Assembly (NCBI RefSeq): GCF_024055605.1 | Contig: NZ_JAMXLX010000002.1 | Span: 434,001-498,000 of the forward strand | Direction: 5' to 3' | DNA from: Ciceribacter sichuanensis | GTDB taxonomy: Bacteria > Pseudomonadota > Alphaproteobacteria > Rhizobiales > Rhizobiaceae | DNA: 64,000 bases | Made by a program: the position numbers and the translations under genes | In this document: positions 58,358-64,000 of the stretch, in pieces | Numbering within the stretch: position 1 is the stretch's first letter | Layout of the letters: each line of letters starts with the position of its first letter | The notes under the pieces: model-generated | Databases searched by the model: none | What the model saw: the letters and a program-made list of their open reading frames with translations, nothing else | Told to the model about the DNA's origin: nothing

Positions 58358-60424
58358 TCAGCTGTCGAGGAAGGAGCGCAGCTTGCGGCTTCGGCTCGGA
58401 TGCTTCAGCTTTCGCAGAGCCTTGGCCTCGATCTGGCGGATACGTTCACGGGTAACCGAGAACTGCTGGCCAACTTCTTCGAGCGTGTGGTCCGTGTTCA
58501 TGCCGATACCGAAGCGCATGCGAAGGACACGCTCCTCGCGCGGCGTCAGCGAGGCGAGAACGCGGGTCGTGGTCTCGCGCAGGTTCGCCTGGATGGCGGC
58601 ATCGATCGGCAGAAGCGCGTTCTTGTCCTCGATGAAATCGCCGAGGTGTGAATCTTCTTCGTCACCCACCGGGGTTTCGAGAGAGATCGGCTCCTTGGCG
58701 ATCTTCAGGACCTTGCGGACCTTTTCGAGCGGCATGGCGAGCTTTTCGGCCAGTTCTTCCGGCGTCGGCTCACGACCGATCTCATGCAGCATCTGGCGCG
58801 AGGTCCGGACGATCTTGTTAATCGTCTCGATCATGTGCACCGGAATACGGATCGTGCGGGCCTGGTCGGCGATCGAACGGGTGATCGCCTGCCTGATCCA
58901 CCAGGTCGCATAGGTCGAGAACTTGTAACCGCGGCGGTATTCGAACTTGTCAACCGCCTTCATCAGGCCGATATTGCCTTCCTGAATGAGGTCAAGGAAC
59001 TGCAGACCGCGGTTCGTGTACTTCTTGGCGATCGAGATAACCAGACGGAGGTTGGCTTCCACCATCTCCTTCTTGGCGATGCGGGCTTCGCGTTCGCCCT
59101 TCTGCACCATCGATACGATACGGCGGAATTCGGTGATCGAAATGCCGGTTTCGGTGGCCAGATTCTGGATCTCGCCGCGAATGTCGCGGATCGTCTGGTT
59201 CTCTTCCTTGGCGAATTCCTTCCAGCCGCGGCCAGCGAGGTTGCCGATCGACTTCATCCAGTTCGGATCGAGTTCGGCACCCTGATACTGCTCGAGGAAG
59301 GCTTCGCGCTTGACGCCATAGCTTTCGGCGAGGCGCAGCAGACGGCCCTCGTTCTGCATCAGGCGCTTGGAGATGTCGTAGAGCTGCTCGACGAGGCTGT
59401 CGACACGGTTCTGGTTGAGGGACAGCGACTTCACCGCGGTGATCAGCTGGTCCTTCAGTTCCTTGTAACGCCGCTCCTGACCGGAAGACAGCGTGCCGGC
59501 ACAGGCCAGACGGGCTTCCACCTGCTGGTCCTGCAGCTTGCGCAGCTTCTTGTAGGTATCGGCGATGGTGTCGAGGGTCTCCATGACCTGCGGACGCAGT
59601 TCCGCTTCCATGGCGGCGAGCGACAGGTTCGATTCGTCCTCGTCCTCTTCCTCTTCTTCCGGCGGCATGCCGTCGCCGCCGATGGCGGTGATGTCATCGT
59701 CTTCGGAACCGGCAGCCTGCGGACGGCGCTTGGCGCGTTCCCTTTCCTTTTCTTCGGCCGCCTTGCGGTCAGCCTCGATCTTTTCCGGGCTCTGGAACTG
59801 CGGAGCAGCCTTGGCTTCCGGACCGGAATAGGTGGTTTCGAGATCGATGATCTCGCGCAGCAGCGTGGTGCCTTCGTTGAGTTCGTCGCGCCAGATAATC
59901 AGCGCCTGGAAGGTCAGCGGGCTCTCACAGAGACCGGAGATCATCGTCTCGCGACCGGCCTCAATGCGCTTGGCGATAGCGATTTCGCCCTCACGCGACA
60001 GAAGCTCGACCGAACCCATTTCGCGCAGATACATGCGCACCGGGTCGTCGGTACGGTCGGTGGGTTCTTTCTTCTTCGCGGTCGCAAGCGCCGTGCCGGA
60101 GGTCGGGGCGAGTTCGCCGCCTTCGCTCTCGCCGTCTTCGCTGTCGTCGCCGTCTTCGGAGGCGGTAGCCTCCTCGGCTTCCTCATCCTCGATGACGTTG
60201 ATGCCCATGTCCGACAGCATGGCCATCGTGTCCTCGATCTGCTCGGAGGTGACTTCCTCCGACGGCAGAACCGAGTTCAGCTCATCCATGGTGACGTAGC
60301 CGCGCTTCTTGGCGGCTTTGATCATCTTTTTGACCGCGTCATCCGAAAGGTCGAGAAGCGGACCATCCGTTGCGCCATCGCGTTCGTTGTCTGCTTCTTC
60401 GTTTTCTTTGACTTTGGATGCCAT
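58358..60424 (-). CDS. rpoD: RNA polymerase primary sigma factor RpoD
   Basis: A 688-residue sigma-70 group 1 factor. Region 1.1 at the N-terminus ([20 protein letters not shown]), a highly acidic segment about 80-110 ([20 protein letters not shown]), region 1.2 [22 protein letters not shown], the large alphaproteobacterial non-conserved insert (about 200-370), and the core regions 2-4: [33 protein letters not shown] (partly quoted: [15 protein letters not shown]), [12 protein letters not shown], and near the end [11 protein letters not shown] and [17 protein letters not shown]. It directs housekeeping transcription. Start ATG 60424 with GGGAAAG upstream. Promoters lie in the 518-bp upstream gap. 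Confidence 0.98.
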   Translation of the reverse strand: MASKVKENEEADNERDGATDGPLLDLSDDAVKKMIKAAKKRGYVTMDELNSVLPSEEVTSEQIEDTMAMLSDMGINVIEDEEAEEATASEDGDDSEDGESEGGELAPTSGTALATAKKKEPTDRTDDPVRMYLREMGSVELLSREGEIAIAKRIEAGRETMISGLCESPLTFQALIIWRDELNEGTTLLREIIDLETTYSGPEAKAAPQFQSPEKIEADRKAAEEKERERAKRRPQAAGSEDDDITAIGGDGMPPEEEEEDEDESNLSLAAMEAELRPQVMETLDTIADTYKKLRKLQDQQVEARLACAGTLSSGQERRYKELKDQLITAVKSLSLNQNRVDSLVEQLYDISKRLMQNEGRLLRLAESYGVKREAFLEQYQGAELDPNWMKSIGNLAGRGWKEFAKEENQTIRDIRGEIQNLATETGISITEFRRIVSMVQKGEREARIAKKEMVEANLRLVISIAKKYTNRGLQFLDLIQEGNIGLMKAVDKFEYRRGYKFSTYATWWIRQAITRSIADQARTIRIPVHMIETINKIVRTSRQMLHEIGREPTPEELAEKLAMPLEKVRKVLKIAKEPISLETPVGDEEDSHLGDFIEDKNALLPIDAAIQANLRETTTRVLASLTPREERVLRMRFGIGMNTDHTLEEVGQQFSVTRERIRQIEAKALRKLKHPSRSRKLRSFLDS

Positions 60425-60942
60425 CTAATTCGTCGCTTTCCCTGACGTCTGATCTTGCCGCGCGCTGCAAGGCGGATAGGCTGCCCCCGCGGCCCCTGCC
60501 CGCTGCAATACAGTCAATGACCTAACGGAATGTTGCTTAATTCCCGATTAACTATGGGCGTCGAGACCATTGGGCCGAGCCCCGTTTTTTCTGCATGACC
60601 GGTCATGGTACGAGAGTTCCGCATGAACCTACTTCACCCTTGTATGCCTGAAATGGTGATTCCCACAATTTTCTCTGGCGTCAAGCTCTTCCGACATCAA
60701 AACCCAAAGAAAAGCGGGGAAATCCAACCGTTCCGCATAATAGTGGCCGATTGGCCCTGATGTAGGTCAGTTGCCGCAGGAAACAAGGGGCGAGCGCCGT
60801 TTGCCTCAGCCTCACTCGATAGAACCAGCCCCGGCCCCGCGACCGACTGCGAAGCCATGACGCACGCCCATCCGCCTCGGCTTCCGTATCAAACCGGCAC
60901 TGGCCGCTCGAATCGCTTCTACGCAACGCCCGCGGACACCCC
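60425..60942. other. rpoD-dnaG intergenic region
   Basis: A 518-bp gap upstream of rpoD. It contains a 14-bp perfect palindrome CATGACCGGTCATG (60594-60607) about 170 bp before the rpoD start and a GGGC/GCCC stem followed by TTTTTT on the plus strand (60572-60590). A short Arg-rich reading frame on the minus strand (about 60681-60940) is not convincing. It should contain promoters for rpoD and the end of dnaG. Confidence 0.5.
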
Positions 60943-62946
60943 CTAGACACCGTGACCGGTAGCCGCTCCCTTGACCCGTCCCGACATGACCCCGAAACCA
61001 TCGATGATCGCTTCCTGGTTTTCCATCCGGGTCACCTCCTGCTGCACCTGGTGCAGCGCACCGATAAGCTGGCCGATACGGTCGCCGTCCTCGGCTTCGG
61101 TCGCTTCCGCCACCTCTCGCTCCAGTTCCATCCGTTGCCGCCTGAGCGCCTTGGCCCGTTTGTGCAGGGAATGCGCCTGGCGATAGGCCTCGCGCGCATC
61201 CTCGGGGGCCGCGATCTCTGTCGCGACCCAGAGGCGGGCATTGCGGATCTGCTGGTCGAGGCTTTTGATCACGGCCCCGTGCCCCTGCTCTTCCAGCCGC
61301 GCGATCAGCTTTTCCCGCGTCAGCTCCGATGCCGCGCCGGCGGCAGCCGTGAGCAGCGAAGACCAGAGCTTCTGCAAGTCGCGATTTTCGTAATCGATCG
61401 AGGCGATCTCGTCATACTCGTCCTGCAGAAGCTGCGGATGATTGACAATGGTAAGCGCCAGCACGCTCTCCCTGAGCGCCGGCTGCTCCTGATGTCCCTT
61501 GACGAGACCGGAACGCGCCAGACGGTCCGAAATCCCACCGCCGATAGCAGAGTAGCCACCGGGAGGCCGACCACCCCGGCCATTGTCGCGACCGCGCCCG
61601 CCGCGGTTGCCGTCGAACCCGCCACGCCTTTCGCCGCGATTGTTTGACGTGCCCTGAAAGAAGGCGTTCAGCCTGTCGCGGACATCCTGCTGGTAATGCC
61701 GCCTGACATTCTCGTCGGCGATCACGGAGATGACCTGCTTCATCCGTGCCTCGAGCTCGGCGCGCTTTTCCGGCGTGTCGTATTGCCCGGCTCCCGCCTC
61801 GCGCAGCCAGACCATCTCGGCGAGCGGCCGCGCTTCCGAAAGCACCTTGTCGAAGGGTGTGCGGCCGTCCTGTTTTACGAGATCGTCAGGATCCTTACCG
61901 TCCGGCAGCATGGCGAAGCGCACGGACTTTCCGGGCTTCAGATGCGGAAGCGCAAGGTCCACCGCCCTGAATGCCGCCCGCTGGCCGGCTCCATCGCCGT
62001 CGAAGCAGAGCATTGGCACCGGCGTCAGCTTCCACATCAGATCGAGCTGGTTCTCGGTCAGCGCCGTACCCAACGGAGCAACAGCGTTCTCGATACCCGC
62101 CTGATACAGCGCGATCACGTCCATATAGCCTTCCACGGCGATGATCGTGTCGGCCCCGCCGGCGCCTTGAAGGGAACGGCGCGCACGGGAGAAATTGAAA
62201 AGGACGTTGCCCTTGTGGAAGAGCTCGGTCTCCGGTGAGTTCATGTATTTCGCCATCGCGTCCTGCGCCATGGCGCGACCGCCAAAGGCGATCACCCTGT
62301 CGCGTGAGGACAGGATCGGAAACATGATGCGATCGCGGAAATAATCGTAGGAGACCGGGATATCAGGCCCGTGGCGAACCAGTCCGCAAGCCTCGATCTG
62401 TTCCTTCGGCACGCCCTTGGAAGCGAGATATTCCTTGAGCGCGTTGCGGCTCTCCGGTGCATATCCCAGCCGGAAAGTCTCGATCGTGCGCCCGGACAAG
62501 CCGCGCTCACGCAGGTAGGCGCGCGCCCTTGCGCCGTTGGCGGTCTGGAGCTGGTCCTGGAAGAACTGGGTCGCCAACTCCATAACATCGAGCAGCGTCG
62601 TGCGCTCGCGTTCGCGCTGCTGTGCCTGTATGTCGGGCTTCGGCATGGGCACGCCCGCCATCTCCGCCACCTGCTCCACGGCCTCGGGAAAGCTCAACCC
62701 TTCGAGATCGGTAAGAAAGCGGAAATGGTCGCCGGTCACGCCGCAACCGAAGCAGTGATAACGGCCCTTGCGGTCTTCGCAGTGGAAGCTCGGGCTCTTC
62801 TCGCCATGGAACGGGCAGCAGGCCCAATAGTCGCCACGCGGGACATTGGTCTTCTTGCGATCCCAGGACACGCGACGGCCGATCACGGCCGAAATCGGCA
62901 CGCGGTCGCGGATCTCGTCAAGAAACTCGTTGGAAAAGCGCATCAT
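60943..62946 (-). CDS. dnaG: DNA primase DnaG
   Basis: A 667-residue primase. N-terminal zinc finger with CCPFHGEKSPSFHC and HCFGCG (residues about 42-66); RNA polymerase/TOPRIM core with the Glu in AVEGYMD (near 272) and DGDGAG (near 316); a basic, Gly/Arg-rich linker (about 436-468); C-terminal DnaB-binding helical region to the end. It synthesises RNA primers at the fork. The start is ATG 62946 or the adjacent ATG 62943 (GAGGA lies just upstream). It is the gene before rpoD, as is usual in this group. Confidence 0.97.
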   Translation of the reverse strand: MMRFSNEFLDEIRDRVPISAVIGRRVSWDRKKTNVPRGDYWACCPFHGEKSPSFHCEDRKGRYHCFGCGVTGDHFRFLTDLEGLSFPEAVEQVAEMAGVPMPKPDIQAQQRERERTTLLDVMELATQFFQDQLQTANGARARAYLRERGLSGRTIETFRLGYAPESRNALKEYLASKGVPKEQIEACGLVRHGPDIPVSYDYFRDRIMFPILSSRDRVIAFGGRAMAQDAMAKYMNSPETELFHKGNVLFNFSRARRSLQGAGGADTIIAVEGYMDVIALYQAGIENAVAPLGTALTENQLDLMWKLTPVPMLCFDGDGAGQRAAFRAVDLALPHLKPGKSVRFAMLPDGKDPDDLVKQDGRTPFDKVLSEARPLAEMVWLREAGAGQYDTPEKRAELEARMKQVISVIADENVRRHYQQDVRDRLNAFFQGTSNNRGERRGGFDGNRGGRGRDNGRGGRPPGGYSAIGGGISDRLARSGLVKGHQEQPALRESVLALTIVNHPQLLQDEYDEIASIDYENRDLQKLWSSLLTAAAGAASELTREKLIARLEEQGHGAVIKSLDQQIRNARLWVATEIAAPEDAREAYRQAHSLHKRAKALRRQRMELEREVAEATEAEDGDRIGQLIGALHQVQQEVTRMENQEAIIDGFGVMSGRVKGAATGHGV

Positions 62947-63051
62947 GTCCTCAGGCTAGCCATTTCCATATAGGCCGGCATTTCGCGGAACGCTACCAGC
63001 GTCTGCACCCATACCCGCTATTCACAGGCTGGACGGAGACCCGGACGTCCA

Positions 63052-63081
63052 AAACAAAAGGCCCCGCCCGAAGGCGGAGCC
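63052..63081 (-). terminator. Intrinsic terminator of the YqeY-like gene
   Basis: On the minus strand, GGCTCCGCC / GGCGGGGCC (one mismatch, loop TTCG) is followed by TTTTGTTTT. It lies 28 bp past the stop at 63109. Confidence 0.85.
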
Positions 63082-63108
63082 CACGTTTTCCCGGCCAATA
63101 AAGGCCGT

Positions 63109-63561
63109 TTACTTCAGCAGATCCTTCACCATGCCAGAAGCCTTGGCGAAATCCATCTGGCCGGGATAGCGGTCCTTAAGCAACGCGATGCACTTGCCCA
63201 TGTCCCTGAGACCCTGGGCGCCGACTTCCTGAATGGCGGCGGCGGCGGCATCCTTCACCTTCTCGTCGGAAAGCTGTTCCGGCATGAAGGTCTTGATGAT
63301 GGCGATTTCCTCGCGCTCCTGCTCGGCAAGTTCGGGCCGCGCATTTTCGGCATAGATCTTCGCCGACTCTTCGCGCTGCTTGATCATCTTGGTCAGGATC
63401 TGCATGATATCGTCGTCACTGACGGGGTCCTTGCCCGCGCCGCGATTGGCGATATCTCGATCCTTGATTGCAGCCTGGATCAGCCGCACGGTGGACGTAC
63501 GGCGCGTATCCTTGGCCTTGAGGGATTCCTTCAGGGAATCGGCGAGTCTGTCGCGCATCAT
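63109..63561 (-). CDS. GatB/YqeY domain-containing protein
   Basis: A 150-residue YqeY-family protein, equivalent to the tRNA-binding C-terminal domain of GatB. Family signs: DRLADSLKESLKAKDTRRTSTVRLIQAA, the segment KQREESAKIYAENARPELAEQE and GAQGLRDMGKCIALLKDRYPGQMDFAKAS (partly quoted: GLRDMGKCIALLKDRYPGQM). Function is thought to be tRNA-related but is not established. Start ATG 63561 or 63558. Conserved position between dnaG and carA in rhizobia. Confidence 0.9.
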   Translation of the reverse strand: MMRDRLADSLKESLKAKDTRRTSTVRLIQAAIKDRDIANRGAGKDPVSDDDIMQILTKMIKQREESAKIYAENARPELAEQEREEIAIIKTFMPEQLSDEKVKDAAAAAIQEVGAQGLRDMGKCIALLKDRYPGQMDFAKASGMVKDLLK

Positions 63562-63873
63562 CTTCCTTCTCCACGGAAAAGCCGGCCTGCAGGCTTCACC
63601 AATTGTGGCTTTTCCTTGTCATTTTCGCCGAAGCAATAGCCAGTCCCGGAGGCTCGCGCAAATCAATTACACAACCCATTGAAATACATGGGAGTTAATC
63701 CAGCGCAAAGAATTGACCGTCGGGATCGATCCGTCTATTTTCCGGCACCTGCACGAAAATTGTCATCAGGGCCGAACGCGCGCGTATTCGCGCGTCCTCG
63801 ATCTGCGACATAAATGGCCATCGCCTCCCGTTCCTTCAAGGACCGGCGGTTTGCGGCCGGACAAGGAACGAAC
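63562..63873. promoter_or_regulatory. carA leader with SD-sequestering hairpin
   Basis: The 312-bp gap holds the divergent promoters. Near carA, CGTTCCTT (63829-63836) pairs with AAGGAACG (63863-63870), enclosing CCGGC / GCCGG (63843-63847, 63856-63860). The right arm contains the AAGG ribosome binding site of carA, so the hairpin would block translation. A second 7-bp dyad ACGCGCG / CGCGCGT lies at 63776-63795. Confidence 0.55.
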
Positions 63874-64000
63874 ATGACCTCGACAGCCCCATGGAGCACC
63901 CGCAAGCCGACCGCCCTCCTCGTCCTCGCCGACGGCACGGTCATCGAAGGACAGGGTATAGGCGCAACCGGCAAGGTCCAGGCAGAAGTCTGCTTCAACA
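63874..64000 (+). CDS. carA: Carbamoyl-phosphate synthase small subunit (3' truncated)
   Basis: Only the first 42 codons are in the window. They match the CarA N-terminus: a short leader, then PTALLVLADGTVIEGQGIGA and a following segment GKVQAEVCFN. CarA is the glutamine amidotransferase subunit that delivers ammonia to CarB, making carbamoyl phosphate for arginine and pyrimidine synthesis. The start ATG 63874 follows AAGGAAC. The catalytic Cys-His-Glu triad is beyond the window. Confidence 0.88.
   Translation, partial: MTSTAPWSTRKPTALLVLADGTVIEGQGIGATGKVQAEVCFN

Noticed and set aside
58784..60445. A 553-codon plus-strand frame over rpoD
   Set aside because: Antisense to RpoD, with Leu/Arg/Asp-rich non-protein composition.
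60681..61001. A 106-codon Arg-rich frame on the minus strand between dnaG and rpoD
   Set aside because: It overlaps the end of dnaG in another frame and has no clear start signal, though a small real gene cannot be excluded.

Overview
The window is a chromosomal segment of a high-GC alphaproteobacterium, most probably a member of the Rhizobiaceae (Hyphomicrobiales). Evidence: the housekeeping block rpoD - dnaG - yqeY-like - carA at 58.3-64.0 kb, a DUF930 protein, an intergenic palindromic element of the kind scattered through rhizobial genomes, many LysR-controlled catabolic operons with ABC transporters, and an Ile2-like tRNA(CAU). The species cannot be named from the sequence alone. No integrase, transposase, phage gene or plasmid replication gene was seen.

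Layout. 0-14 kb: end of an MFS transporter, an HSL-type esterase, a PP2C-like phosphatase, cobalamin-dependent methionine synthase metH with a perfect 20-bp palindromic operator candidate, an AGE-family sugar epimerase, a MacAB-like three-gene ABC exporter and a zinc alcohol dehydrogenase. 14.0-14.25 kb: an apparent relic of a type I-E CRISPR array (29-bp repeat / 32-bp spacer geometry) without cas genes. 14.4-20.9 kb: an ABC-F protein and a YhaO/YhaN (Mre11/Rad50-like) nuclease-ATPase pair.

21-31.7 kb is the most unusual locus: a divergent LysR gene and a solute-binding protein, then a tight run encoding a three-component FAD/2Fe-2S amine (opine-type) dehydrogenase, an aldehyde dehydrogenase, a DapB-like reductase that lacks the catalytic His, a DapA-like lyase, a one-permease polar amino acid ABC transporter and a saccharopine-dehydrogenase-like oxidoreductase. 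It looks like a dedicated catabolic pathway for an N-substituted or cyclic amino acid, substrate unknown.

32-46.5 kb holds a second LysR-centred locus. An eight-gene leftward operon (peptide-type ABC transporter with a Tat-type signal on its binding protein, a GhrA-like dehydrogenase, a cupin, a PuuA-like glutamine synthetase, a PuuB-like oxidase) and a rightward operon (KdgD, a D-2-hydroxyacid dehydrogenase, a semialdehyde dehydrogenase) flank one LysR gene and share the motif TTGATGC / GCATCAA. Carbon would leave as 2-oxoglutarate or succinate.

46.6-58.3 kb carries small exported proteins, a SIMPL protein, the tRNA, YjbQ, a GAF-PAS-GGDEF-EAL protein, a UPF0303 protein, a lysG/lysE exporter pair, an M20 amidohydrolase, a proline-rich TonB-like DUF930 protein, a 1-Cys peroxiredoxin and a DUF2798 membrane protein. 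58.3-64 kb is core replication, transcription and pyrimidine/arginine metabolism; the ribosome binding site of carA lies in a predicted hairpin.
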